Shown: positions 1 through 6,968 of the stretch, piece by piece | How the letters are laid out: each line of letters begins with the position of its first letter | How positions within the stretch are numbered: position 1 is the first letter of the stretch | Notes under the pieces: model-generated | Told to the model about the DNA's origin: nothing | The model's database searches: none | Seen by the model: the letters and a program-made list of their open reading frames with translations, nothing else | Assembly (NCBI GenBank): GCA_009774245.1 | Contig: VSNM01000098.1 | Span: 1 to 10,410, forward strand | DNA length: 10,410 bases | Reading direction: 5' to 3' | Source: Lachnospiraceae bacterium | GTDB taxonomy: Bacteria > Bacillota > Clostridia > Lachnospirales > Lachnospiraceae | Made by a program: the position numbers and the translations under genes

Positions 1-2
1 CC

Positions 3-43
3 AAAAAAGCGGGCAAACAATCACTGTCCACCCGCTTTTTTTT
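3..43 (+). terminator. rho-independent terminator at window start
   Basis: An 11-bp stem pairs 3-13 (six A then GCGGG) with 31-41 (CCCGC then T), with a 17-nt loop and a run of eight T at 36-43. The A run on the left arm means it could also work on the opposite strand. It probably ends a transcript entering from outside the window and insulates the gene starting at 130. Confidence 0.8.
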
Positions 44-129
44 GACGTGCCAAAAAATCGGCTGTGAATAGTAACAAATTCCTTGATTTTTTAAGGAAAA
101 TCACTTGACAATATAGGGAGGACAAAATC

Positions 130-930
130 ATGGCAATGGAAATTACAAACAATTACAGCAATTATGCAGCACAAAGCATGGCAGAAAGCAGTGCTGCAGG
201 CATCAGTGCCATAAATGGCACCAAAAAGAAAGGGACAGAAAAAACGCAGGAAACTGCAGGAAACAGTAAATCCCAAAGTACAGCGGAGTATGCAAACGAA
301 CTGTCAAAACTTGTGCCAGGCGTGGATTTTAAGGTTGGAAATTCGTTTTCGACAGCGAAAAACGGCAAGACATTGACGGTCAATCCGAAGCTTTTGGAGA
401 AAATGCAGAATGACCCGGAAACAGAAAAGGAAATGAAGGAACTGATTAAAGGCGTTGAATCAGCGGTAAATATGTTGGATAGTGTAATGAATGCCAGTGG
501 TTGGACGGTTGTTTTTAAACATGATTACATAGATGAAAATGGAAAGTATCGTCAGATTGCCCTTGTCAGAAATGACTTTATGCTGAACATGAGCGACAAG
601 CTCCGGGAAGAACGGCGGGAAAATTCGGAAAAGCTGATTGAAAAGACAAAAGAAAAGGCGGCAGAAAAGAAAGAAGAATTAGCTGAAACTTTAGAAGAAA
701 AGAAAGAAGCAAAAGAAGATGACGCAGACGGAAAGGTAGAAGAAAAATCAACTCCTAACAAAGCGGAACAGCTTCTAAATGAAAAACTGGCGGCTTCCAA
801 AGACGGCATGATTTATCTGAACGATACAGATATTCGGACAATGATCGAAGCTGCCAAAGAAGATACTACAGGCAAGGCGAATACAAAACAACAGGCGGGT
901 GTTGGTGCAAATTTGGACTTAAAGGCTTAA
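130..930 (+). CDS. DUF6033-like protein, coiled C-terminal half
   Basis: A 266-aa protein of unknown function that resembles the DUF6033 family of Clostridia from memory; no search was run. ATG 130 is preferred over the ATG at 136 because GGGAGG at 116-121 sits 8 nt upstream of it. The N-terminus (about 1-50) is Ser/Thr/Asn/Ala-rich with no signal peptide. A compact part follows (about 55-150, containing LVPGVDFKVG and GWTVVFKHDYID). Residues about 155-215 are an almost continuous Lys/Glu coiled coil. There is no transmembrane segment, so a cytoplasmic or surface-associated structural role is possible, but no activity can be named. It lies 34 bp upstream of the FlxA-like gene on the same strand, probably in one operon. 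Confidence 0.8.
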   Translation: MAMEITNNYSNYAAQSMAESSAAGISAINGTKKKGTEKTQETAGNSKSQSTAEYANELSKLVPGVDFKVGNSFSTAKNGKTLTVNPKLLEKMQNDPETEKEMKELIKGVESAVNMLDSVMNASGWTVVFKHDYIDENGKYRQIALVRNDFMLNMSDKLREERRENSEKLIEKTKEKAAEKKEELAETLEEKKEAKEDDADGKVEEKSTPNKAEQLLNEKLAASKDGMIYLNDTDIRTMIEAAKEDTTGKANTKQQAGVGANLDLKA

Positions 931-964
931 CAAGAAAAATTTAAAAATATGGAGGAATAAGAAA

Positions 965-1762
965 ATGACCATTAACAGTATCAATGGGGCAAATACGCAA
1001 ATCAAGCAAATGGGAACAAGCCAGGCAACGGACTCCTACAGCCAGAACATTCATAATCAGATTGCCAATGCGCAGAAACAGTTGCAGGAGCTTTCTTCTA
1101 ATGAGGATATGACGTTAGAGGAAAAAATGAAAAAGCGGCAGGAAATACAGCAGCAGATTAGCGATTTGAATATGCAGTTAAGGCAGCATCAGATGGAACA
1201 GCGCAGAGCCGCCATGGGCGGCTCCGAAAAACAGCAGACAAAAGATTCTTCCATGGACGATATGCCTGGTGGCACAAAAAGCGGAAAAACAGGAAGCGGA
1301 AGCAACGGACTGTCACAGGCAAGCATGACGGCAATGATTTCAGCAGGCATTTCTATGAAACAGGCGAAGGCACAAGGCAGTGTGGCTGTAAAAATGGAGG
1401 GGAGAGCTGGGGTTCTGGAATCTGAAATTAAGTTAGATAAAGTCAGAGGAAATGATACGCAGAAAAAGGAAGAAGAGCTTGCCGATGTGGAACAGAAAGC
1501 GCAGGCTGCAACTTCATCACAGCTTTCTACTTTGGCAGACGCAAACAAGACAATGGTGGAAGCCGCAAAGACAGACAACAAGGACGAAAAAGTTACAAAT
1601 GCAAAGGAAAAAGGTTCAGACGAAAAGGCGTCCGACGCAGATACACAAAAAGAAACTATAAATGAACAATCAGACGTTTCTGCTTCAAAGGGTACAGTAG
1701 CCGAATCCACAGCCACAACACAACATCCGACAGCATATGTACCAGTGGATATTCGTTTATAG
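965..1762 (+). CDS. FlxA-like coiled-coil protein
   Basis: A 265-aa protein. Residues about 28-85 form the FlxA-type helical segment: Gln/Glu-rich heptads with IANAQKQLQELSS and the MKKRQEIQQQISDLNMQLRQ run. FlxA in Escherichia coli is a flagellar-regulon protein of unclear function, so the family name says little about activity. The middle (about 90-115) is Gly/Ser-rich and flexible. Residues about 120-160 (MTAMISAGISMKQAKAQGSV) are more hydrophobic. The C-terminal 100 residues are charged, repetitive and probably disordered. There is no signal peptide and no clear transmembrane helix. GGAGG at 951-955 precedes the ATG by 9 nt. Its low-complexity style matches the gene before it, suggesting the two are functionally linked. 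Confidence 0.75.
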   Translation: MTINSINGANTQIKQMGTSQATDSYSQNIHNQIANAQKQLQELSSNEDMTLEEKMKKRQEIQQQISDLNMQLRQHQMEQRRAAMGGSEKQQTKDSSMDDMPGGTKSGKTGSGSNGLSQASMTAMISAGISMKQAKAQGSVAVKMEGRAGVLESEIKLDKVRGNDTQKKEEELADVEQKAQAATSSQLSTLADANKTMVEAAKTDNKDEKVTNAKEKGSDEKASDADTQKETINEQSDVSASKGTVAESTATTQHPTAYVPVDIRL

Positions 1763-1774
1763 GGAGGTGAGCCT

Positions 1775-1903
1775 ATGGGAACACCTTACAGACCACATAC
1801 TGATAAGCCCCGCAGCCAAAAACATGATCAGCGGGTAACAGTTCAGCCTTCGGCTTCCTGTCACAGGCATCAAGCCATGCAAAACCACTTCGTGGTGGCT
1901 TGA
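1775..1903 (+). pseudogene. short ORF running into inverted-repeat element
   Basis: A 42-codon frame (MGTPYRPHTDKPRSQ...FVVA) begins 12 bp after the FlxA-like stop, behind a textbook GGAGGTGA at 1763-1770. The ribosome binding site suggests a real third operon gene. From codon 21 onward the frame reads through the left arm and hairpins of the inverted-repeat element at 1835-1972 and stops inside it. The most likely reading is the 5' end of a gene cut by the element. A genuine 42-aa peptide is the alternative. No homology is recognised. Confidence 0.4.
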
Positions 1904-1972
1904 TGCATCTCAGCTACTACGTTTTCTCACGGACTTTGCGGCGTAGTGCAAAGTCCTGTGCTGAACTGGTAC
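1835..1972. repeat. nested inverted-repeat (MITE- or REP-like) element
   Basis: The ends are 13-bp inverted repeats matching at 12 of 13 positions: GTAACAGTTCAGC at 1835-1847 and GCTGAACTGGTAC at 1960-1972. Two hairpins are nested inside. The first pairs 1867-1877 with 1896-1906 (11 bp, GCATCAAGCCA) and stacks on CCAC/GTGG at 1885-1888/1892-1895. The second is a 9-bp perfect stem (GGACTTTGC, 1931-1939 with 1948-1956). A small alternative stem (AGCC/GGCT, 1845-1855) overlaps the left arm. Folded, this is a closed multi-branch structure. It sits at the breakpoint of two unrelated broken frames. No transposase and no clear target-site duplication are visible. It could be a non-autonomous mobile element or a structured RNA. 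Confidence 0.55.
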
Positions 1973-2193
1973 ATCGGCGGTACAATATACTTTCGCGGGT
2001 GTTGCCATAAATCATTTTCAATCTTCCAGTTACGGATAGGACAAAACCACTCCAACAGGACAGACAAGATTGCACTTTGCAGTGCGAATAATGGCGCAGT
2101 AATGATTTCTGTACTATTTACGCCACTTTTGCCTATTTGCCAGCTAAGGAACTGTAGAAAAATAACTGACGCATCTTGCGCAATTTGCATCAC
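1973..2193 (-). pseudogene. truncated membrane-protein remnant
   Basis: A minus-strand frame begins at a GTG at 2193, directly after an in-frame TAA, and continues for about 74 codons before meeting the inverted-repeat element. It has two hydrophobic stretches (around DASVIFLQFL and APLFALQSAILSVLLEWF) followed by a Trp/Pro-rich loop (CPIRNWKIENDLWQHPRKY). That loop looks like the cytosolic turn of a polytopic membrane protein, after which another helix would be expected. Instead the frame enters the repeat at MYQ and stops at 1927. There is only a weak ribosome binding site. The family is not identified with certainty. Low coding density on both strands between 1973 and 2310 supports decay. 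Confidence 0.4.
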
Positions 2194-2310
2194 TTATTTT
2201 CCTACAATTCCTAATCAGATACACACTGTTTACCGCCATATTGACAGAAAAGATACATTACTCGATGAATGGTTTCGGTGTCAACGCGATTTTTGATACT
2301 GCTCTCTGTG

Positions 2311-3261
2311 TTATTTATTGCCCTGCGCCTGTTTTAACATCCTGATTTCTGCGTGTAGTCGCTCGATTTCGGCCTGCTGCTCCATCAAAGCGGAGTCCTT
2401 TTCGGCAATCGCATTGGCATTGTCCAATTTCATTTTGGCAATCGTGGCATCTTTTTGGGCGAGTTCCGCCCTGCTGTCTTCACGTCCCCATTGATATAGG
2501 GCTTCTGCTACTTCACTCACTTCCATACCTCCTCTGTGCTTATACTTTTCATAGATCTCCAGATACTGTCGGTCTCCCGTGACCGCTGTGAGTGTGTACA
2601 GCGTATCCCGTGCGTGTGTCAGCATCTGTCTGTCGTTTTTCAGAGTTTCAATCTGTTCACTTTTAGTATACGACTTCGAAAGGAATTTGGCAATACATGA
2701 AAAATCCGACCGGAATGCTTTCACCTGTTCCTGTGAGAGCTCCCGCAGACGAATCAAGTTCAGACTGTAGTTCTGGATATATTTTCGGACTGACTCATCC
2801 TCCGGCATCTGCATCATGGAACAGATGTCCTCTGGGATATCCTCCTTTCCATAATAGAGCACCAGCGTGATGACCGGCACAAGCTTCTGGTCTGGGTGAA
2901 GCTGGCGGGTGTAGGCGCTGTTGTGTGTCTCCTTATTCCGCGTCATAAATTCCTCAATCTGCCTGTCATATGCAGTATAGGTGTACCCCATGACTTTGAA
3001 CGGGGTAGTCTGGTCAGGCACATACTGGTTTTCAAGCCCCCAGATGACATAACGGATTCCGCTCCGTACATCCTCCATGCAGTTATCCCTGTACAGTCCT
3101 TTGAGTTTGCCGTCTTTTTCAACCGCATTGTTTAAGTAGAATGGTTTTAAATTCTGTTCCAGTAGCACGGGTTTTCCTCCGTATACGAATGCGTTGATGA
3201 TATCCGCAAACACGTCCGCATATGAAGTCAGGCTGTTGGAAGCAAGGTCATGCTGTCCCAT
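2311..3261 (-). CDS. Rpn/YhgA-family PD-(D/E)XK nuclease
   Basis: A 316-aa protein of the recombination-promoting nuclease / putative transposase (YhgA-like) group. Relatives are DNA endonucleases linked to RecA-independent recombination and, more recently, to phage defence; the role of this one is not known. The start is the ATG at 3261, because AAGGAGGAG lies about 7 nt upstream; an in-frame ATG 15 codons earlier has no such site. The PD-(D/E)XK core fits the usual order: DVFADIINAFVYGG at about 16-29, probable metal ligand D64 in MEDVRS, E77 and Q79 in GLENQ, then the beta strand PVITLVLYYG. Residues about 260-316 form a coiled coil. It is monocistronic, with 170 bp to the operon behind it. 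Confidence 0.8.
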   Translation of the reverse strand: MGQHDLASNSLTSYADVFADIINAFVYGGKPVLLEQNLKPFYLNNAVEKDGKLKGLYRDNCMEDVRSGIRYVIWGLENQYVPDQTTPFKVMGYTYTAYDRQIEEFMTRNKETHNSAYTRQLHPDQKLVPVITLVLYYGKEDIPEDICSMMQMPEDESVRKYIQNYSLNLIRLRELSQEQVKAFRSDFSCIAKFLSKSYTKSEQIETLKNDRQMLTHARDTLYTLTAVTGDRQYLEIYEKYKHRGGMEVSEVAEALYQWGREDSRAELAQKDATIAKMKLDNANAIAEKDSALMEQQAEIERLHAEIRMLKQAQGNK

Positions 3262-3475
3262 TGTTTGTCTCCTCCTTCGTTTTTTGAATCTTGATAGCTT
3301 TATCATTCAGATTGTATCATATGCGAGTTATTTTGGCATTGGACGTTTAATCCAAAATGGCTGACACATTCTTAACGATAGCTTTCAGAATCCATCGAAT
3401 ACCTTATCGTTATTCGTTTTTCCTTTAACCATTCTTGCCCTTGACAACCCTTTTCCGATTTATATTACTTATTTT
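3262..3475. other. intergenic region upstream of nuclease gene
   Basis: No coding frame is supported here. An inverted repeat (ATTTTGG 3330-3336 with CCAAAAT 3352-3358) sits 70-100 bp before the nuclease start and could be an operator. On the minus strand a TACAAT at 3311-3316 is a possible -10, but no good -35 matches it. A CGAATA/TATTCG stem (3396-3401/3411-3416) is followed by five T on the plus strand, with no gene upstream to terminate. No convincing terminator was seen for the kinase gene ending at 3476. Confidence 0.35.
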
Positions 3476-4195
3476 CTAACGTATCGGCAGCAGAATCTCC
3501 GTGGCAAACACACACTCCTCCGACTGGCGATCCAGAAAGCCGCCGTACTTGTCCACGATCCGGTCTACTCTACGCAGACCAAAGCCGTGGATACCCTCCC
3601 CGCGCTTGGTGCTTTCAAACAGCCCGCCGTGCCTTGCGGCTTTTCCCTGCATCCCATTCATGACGGAGATGTAGAACTGTTCCTGCAGGATGTCCATATA
3701 GATCTTGATAAAGCGCTCATCCTCGGCCGCAACCTTCTGACAGGCCTCAATGGCATTGTCCAGCAGGTTTCCCAAGAGCACGCACAGCTCTGTGTCCGTA
3801 ATCTTTAGTTGTGCCGGCACATGGGCCGTGACCTCCGTACGAATCTGATACTCACGCATCAGGGACAGCTTGCTGTTTAAGATCGCATCCGCCATGAGAT
3901 TCCCTGTTTTTATGATCCGGTCGATTTCATAAAGGCTCGCGTCAAGCTCTTTGAGATACGTAGCCAGTTCCTCGTATTTTCCCAGCTCCAGGTATGAGCC
4001 TGCCGCCTGAATGTGGTTGTGGTAGTCGTGTCTCCATGCCCGCATGGTGCGGTACATATTTTCCACTTCCTCATAGTGGCGGTTTACCAGGTCGCTCTGG
4101 AAGCTTTCCGTCCGCCTGTCGATCAGGCGGGGAATCCAAATAAAAGCCGCTGCAAGTCCCAAGAGCAGAAGCAGGGCGAGAAAAAAAGTCAGCAT
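3476..4195 (-). CDS. GHKL sensor histidine kinase, short AgrC-like
   Basis: A 239-aa kinase of the AgrC-like class that would phosphorylate the adjacent LytTR regulator. There is one hydrophobic helix at residues 1-22, then a helical dimerisation segment with H56 in WRHDYHNH as the probable phosphorylated histidine. The ATP-binding domain has the N-box LLGNLLDNAIEAC (N143, N147) and a G-box GIHGFGL (201-207). AgrC-type kinases normally have a six- to seven-helix sensor region; here it is reduced to a single anchor, so the kinase may rely on a partner such as the ABC exporter for sensing. AAAGGA about 8 nt upstream lies inside the 42-aa ORF that ends 3 bp before this start, implying translational coupling. 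Confidence 0.9.
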   Translation of the reverse strand: MLTFFLALLLLLGLAAAFIWIPRLIDRRTESFQSDLVNRHYEEVENMYRTMRAWRHDYHNHIQAAGSYLELGKYEELATYLKELDASLYEIDRIIKTGNLMADAILNSKLSLMREYQIRTEVTAHVPAQLKITDTELCVLLGNLLDNAIEACQKVAAEDERFIKIYMDILQEQFYISVMNGMQGKAARHGGLFESTKRGEGIHGFGLRRVDRIVDKYGGFLDRQSEECVFATEILLPIR

Positions 4196-4198
4196 AAT

Positions 4199-4327
4199 TT
4201 ATATCCTTTCAGCACAGCAAAGTCCCCGAAATCGAGTAGGGGAATGAACTTCTGCCGCCTTAGCGGCATATTTCCCTGTGAAAAACTTCCGCATATGGTT
4301 TTTCACATTTTGCACGGGGCTGCGCAT
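4199..4327 (-). CDS. 42-aa basic peptide ORF between regulator and kinase
   Basis: An ATG frame at 4327 runs 42 codons to a TAA at 4199-4201. It leaves 10 bp after the regulator stop and 3 bp before the kinase start, so it fills the gap almost exactly. The product starts MRSPVQNVKNHMRKFF and continues through a small-residue helix (YAAKAAE) to a C-terminal part SPTRFRGLCC then AERI. It has nine Arg/Lys against two Glu, and a Cys pair at 37-38. Its position beside a GHKL kinase and LytTR regulator recalls AgrD or peptide-pheromone precursors. It lacks their acidic Pro-containing tail, and no AgrB is present in the window. Its ribosome binding site (AGGAAG, about 15 nt away) is poor, so translation may depend on coupling to the regulator. 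The function is inferred from context only. Confidence 0.5.
   Translation of the reverse strand: MRSPVQNVKNHMRKFFTGKYAAKAAEVHSPTRFRGLCCAERI
4224..4306. repeat. three successive hairpins between regulator and kinase
   Basis: Three inverted repeats lie in the spacer: CCCC/GGGG (4224-4227/4239-4242), TGCCGC/GCGGCA with a 4-nt loop (4253-4258/4263-4268), and GTGAAAAAC/GTTTTTCAC with an 11-nt loop (4278-4286/4298-4306). All three lie inside the 42-aa ORF. None is followed by a T run on the minus strand, so they are not standard terminators. They may stabilise or cleave the mRNA and set the regulator-to-kinase ratio. Confidence 0.55.
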
Positions 4328-4337
4328 AAAAAAGCCG

Positions 4338-5060
4338 CTATTCTTCCTGGCGGAACAGACGGATAAACGCGCGGTTCAGCCCGTGGTACTGCGTCCTGCT
4401 CACGGGAACCTCCCTGCTCCCCGCAAGAACTGCCTTATCACGGCAAATCGCGGTGACCTGCGCCAGATTCACCAGATAGGAGCGGTGGGCGCGAAATACC
4501 GAAAGCCCCAGAAGCCCAAGTTCCTTCTCGATTTCCGATATACCTTTCTTGATCTGGACGCATTCTTCTAAAGTATACAGCAGGCAGGTGTGTCCGAACG
4601 ATTCCAGATAGAGGATTTCGGCAAGGGCTACCCGCCTTTGTCCTTCGGGTGTCTCCACTGTCCAGTACCGCTGTCCCCGCCTGCGCCGCAGCAAAAAGAG
4701 GTCGAGCGCTTCCCACAGCTTTTCCTGCAACAGGGGCTTTAAGAGATATCGAAACGCCTCCACCTCATAGCCCTCCGCCAGATAATCCTCGTACCCCGTG
4801 ACGAAAAGGATTCCCGTATCGAGGTCTGCCACGCGGATTTTTCTGGCGGCGCTCATGCCATCTGTCCCCTGCATCTGAATGTCAAGCAGCACGATGTCAA
4901 AGCCCTTCTGGAAAAAAGCCTGCAGCAGGGATTCTGCATCGGAAAAAGAAAAGACAATTGCCTGATATTTCCTAAATGTTGCCCAATCCCGAATGTACTT
5001 TTCCAAAAGCTCGCGTTCTGCCTGTTCGTCATCACAGACCGCAATTCGCAAAGGCTTCAT
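4338..5060 (-). CDS. LytTR-family response regulator
   Basis: A 240-aa AgrA/LytR-type transcription factor. The receiver domain (1-120) shows the acidic pair D10-D11, phosphoacceptor D60 in FDIVLLDIQM, T88 and K108 (LLKP). The LytTR DNA-binding domain (about 135-235) carries ILYLESFGH, FRAHRSYLVNL and VPVSRTQY, all hallmarks of the fold. Its start has GGAGG 10 nt upstream and lies 30 bp beyond the stop of ABC subunit 2, so it belongs to the exporter operon. It likely binds the paired direct repeats at 8902-8932 in front of that operon and activates its own transcription on phosphorylation by the kinase. The target is inferred; the fold is clear. Confidence 0.93.
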   Translation of the reverse strand: MKPLRIAVCDDEQAERELLEKYIRDWATFRKYQAIVFSFSDAESLLQAFFQKGFDIVLLDIQMQGTDGMSAARKIRVADLDTGILFVTGYEDYLAEGYEVEAFRYLLKPLLQEKLWEALDLFLLRRRRGQRYWTVETPEGQRRVALAEILYLESFGHTCLLYTLEECVQIKKGISEIEKELGLLGLSVFRAHRSYLVNLAQVTAICRDKAVLAGSREVPVSRTQYHGLNRAFIRLFRQEE

Positions 5061-5090
5061 TTTCCATGTCCTCCATTCATGATTGACTTT

Positions 5091-6968
5091 CTATATCGTA
5101 CCACACGCAGACGTTTTCTGCAATTTTGTATCATGATTATAATATTTCGCCTGCGCCTGCCACATATTCCGGTATAGCCCCTCCTGTCCGCACAGCGCAT
5201 CATGGCTCCCTCGCTGTACGATATTCCCGTCCTCAAACACCAGGATCTCTCCGGCGAACCGGCATGCCGAAAGCCTGTGGGAGATAAAAAGGGCAGTTTT
5301 GTTCCCTATGATCTCATGGAATCTGGTATAGACTTCATTTTCCGTCACTGGATCAAGCGCGGCGGTCGGTTCGTCCAGAATCACGAAGGGAGCGTTTTTA
5401 TAAATGGCGCGCGCCATGGCAAGCTTCTGCGCTTCCCCGCCGGAGATCACAAAGCCATTTTTCGAAAAATCCCGCCCGATCATGGTATCCAGACCGTCTG
5501 GCATCTTGGACAGCAGTTCCTCCAGCCCAGCTCGTTTGGCTGCATCCAGCGCCCTTGACCGGTCTACCCTGTCACCTCCTGCAATGTATTCCCCCATATT
5601 CAGGGAAAACACCTGAAAATCCTGAAAGACAACAGAAAATAGCTGCATGTATTCCTCATACCGATATTTCCGGATATCCACGTCGTTCATCAGGATCGTT
5701 CCCTCCGTGGGATCATAGAGACGGCAGAGCAGCTTGACAAAGGTGGTTTTGCCTGAGCCGTTGGTACCTACCAGTGCCACGCGCTCCCCGATCTCAAAGC
5801 GCAGATTCATGTTTTTCAGCACCCAGGTTTCCGTTCCCGGATATTTGAAGGAAACGTTTTTAAATTCAATCAGAAACCGTCCATCCTGTCGCTTCTGCAC
5901 TGGAATTGTTCCCTTTTTCTTTTTTTCTGGCAGATCCAGATAGGCAAAGAACTCTTCCATCCTCCCCCTGTAGTTGTGCAGATAATCCCAGCTGTAAAGG
6001 AGATCCGAGACCGCCTGCACCATCTGCTGGATACCTCCGGCATAGCGCACGACGCTTCCTGGGGCGATCGCTCCCGCATGAGCCTGCAGTCCCGTGTAGA
6101 GATACGCACACGCGCCCAATACCGCTGCCCAGAGACTCTGTAGAAATCCTTGTCCCATCCGGATTTTGGCAACTTCGCTGTCTACCTTTACACCGTTTTC
6201 GCGCATCCTTTCGCCGTATTCCATCAGCATCTCCTGCTGCTGAAACAGACGGATATCCTTTCCGGCATCGGCGTCCAGAACCACTTCCGACATGATGAAC
6301 GTGTTTAGGCGTTCCTTATCCGCAAATGCTTTCCAGATACCGGACTCCCGTCTGCCGGCACGGTGGGCCATCCTGCTCATGAAACAAAGTCCTACCGACA
6401 GCGCTGCCACGGTCACGGCGGCGGCAATGCGCCCAATTCCGGAGGATGCCACGGGCAGCGTGCAGACGGTTACCACGGCAAAAACCAGCTTCAGACAGGC
6501 GGTGAGAAAGAGTTCCGTCTGCCAGATAAAGATCTCAAATGCGCTCCCGCCGCGCCGGTGGTATTCCATCTGCCTTGCCCGGAGCTTTTGTACCTCCTCG
6601 TTCTCCATCAGCTCATAATCCATCCCCATGGACTTTTCCATCATAGGTTCCTCCGTGCGGAACCACAGACTCCACCAGAGGGTGTTCTTGTACGTTGCTG
6701 TCAGATGCCGCAGCGTGGTTACCAGCAGTGCGGCTCCAGCGCCCAGAAGTGCCCAGAATATCATCTCCGCAAGAGTTCTTTTTTCATAAAGGGCGTCAAG
6801 CAGCATGGCTGAGACATAAATGCTGATAAAGGGGTAAATGCTGTCCATCACGAGCGTGATACCCATGACAGACCATTTCCGGCTGTAGGTAAACAGAAGA
6901 CGGATCGCCCTCAGGTGGCTGCGCACATCTTTTTGAAATTCTGAACCCTTTTTGTCTATGCTCTGCAT
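5091..6968 (-). CDS. ABC exporter subunit 2, TMD-NBD fusion
   Basis: A 625-aa half-transporter of the ABC exporter type: a membrane domain (about 20-335, with helices near 30-60, 68-88, 155-200 and 273-295) fused to an ATPase domain (about 365-590). The ATPase has Walker A GTNGSGKTT (401-409), Q-loop Q449, signature ISGGEAQ (508-514), Walker B with D532-E533 and H-loop H564, so it looks catalytically competent. The signature has Glu in place of the usual Gln of LSGGQ, as does its partner. There is no N-terminal C39 peptidase domain, so it would not cleave a leader. The start overlaps the upstream subunit by 13 bp, pointing to coupled synthesis and a heterodimer. The substrate is unknown; a peptide is suggested by the neighbouring kinase and regulator. 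Confidence 0.92.
   Translation of the reverse strand: MQSIDKKGSEFQKDVRSHLRAIRLLFTYSRKWSVMGITLVMDSIYPFISIYVSAMLLDALYEKRTLAEMIFWALLGAGAALLVTTLRHLTATYKNTLWWSLWFRTEEPMMEKSMGMDYELMENEEVQKLRARQMEYHRRGGSAFEIFIWQTELFLTACLKLVFAVVTVCTLPVASSGIGRIAAAVTVAALSVGLCFMSRMAHRAGRRESGIWKAFADKERLNTFIMSEVVLDADAGKDIRLFQQQEMLMEYGERMRENGVKVDSEVAKIRMGQGFLQSLWAAVLGACAYLYTGLQAHAGAIAPGSVVRYAGGIQQMVQAVSDLLYSWDYLHNYRGRMEEFFAYLDLPEKKKKGTIPVQKRQDGRFLIEFKNVSFKYPGTETWVLKNMNLRFEIGERVALVGTNGSGKTTFVKLLCRLYDPTEGTILMNDVDIRKYRYEEYMQLFSVVFQDFQVFSLNMGEYIAGGDRVDRSRALDAAKRAGLEELLSKMPDGLDTMIGRDFSKNGFVISGGEAQKLAMARAIYKNAPFVILDEPTAALDPVTENEVYTRFHEIIGNKTALFISHRLSACRFAGEILVFEDGNIVQRGSHDALCGQEGLYRNMWQAQAKYYNHDTKLQKTSACGTI

Noticed and set aside
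1189..1716. 175-codon minus-strand frame opposite the FlxA-like gene
   Set aside because: It is a Ser/Phe/Ala-rich antisense shadow with no ribosome binding site; the plus-strand frame has operon context and a coherent coiled-coil product.
1835..1972. CRISPR array, tRNA or group II intron as an explanation of the repeat structure
   Set aside because: There are no regularly spaced direct repeats, no cloverleaf with conserved tRNA positions, and no intron-type domain V or reverse transcriptase nearby.
3441..3469. TTGACA followed by a TATATT-like box on the plus strand
   Set aside because: The spacing is 14 bp to TATATT or gives poor -10 matches at 16-17 bp, and it points into the 3' end of the kinase gene with no plus-strand gene downstream.
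4199..4327. Firm assignment of the 42-aa ORF as AgrD
   Set aside because: The acidic Pro-containing tail after the cyclised core is missing and no AgrB-type processing protease is present in the window.
4013..4571. Plus-strand frames across the regulator-kinase spacer
   Set aside because: They cross the ends of two well-supported minus-strand genes and have no ribosome binding site or domain; the minus-strand 42-aa ORF fits the operon much better.
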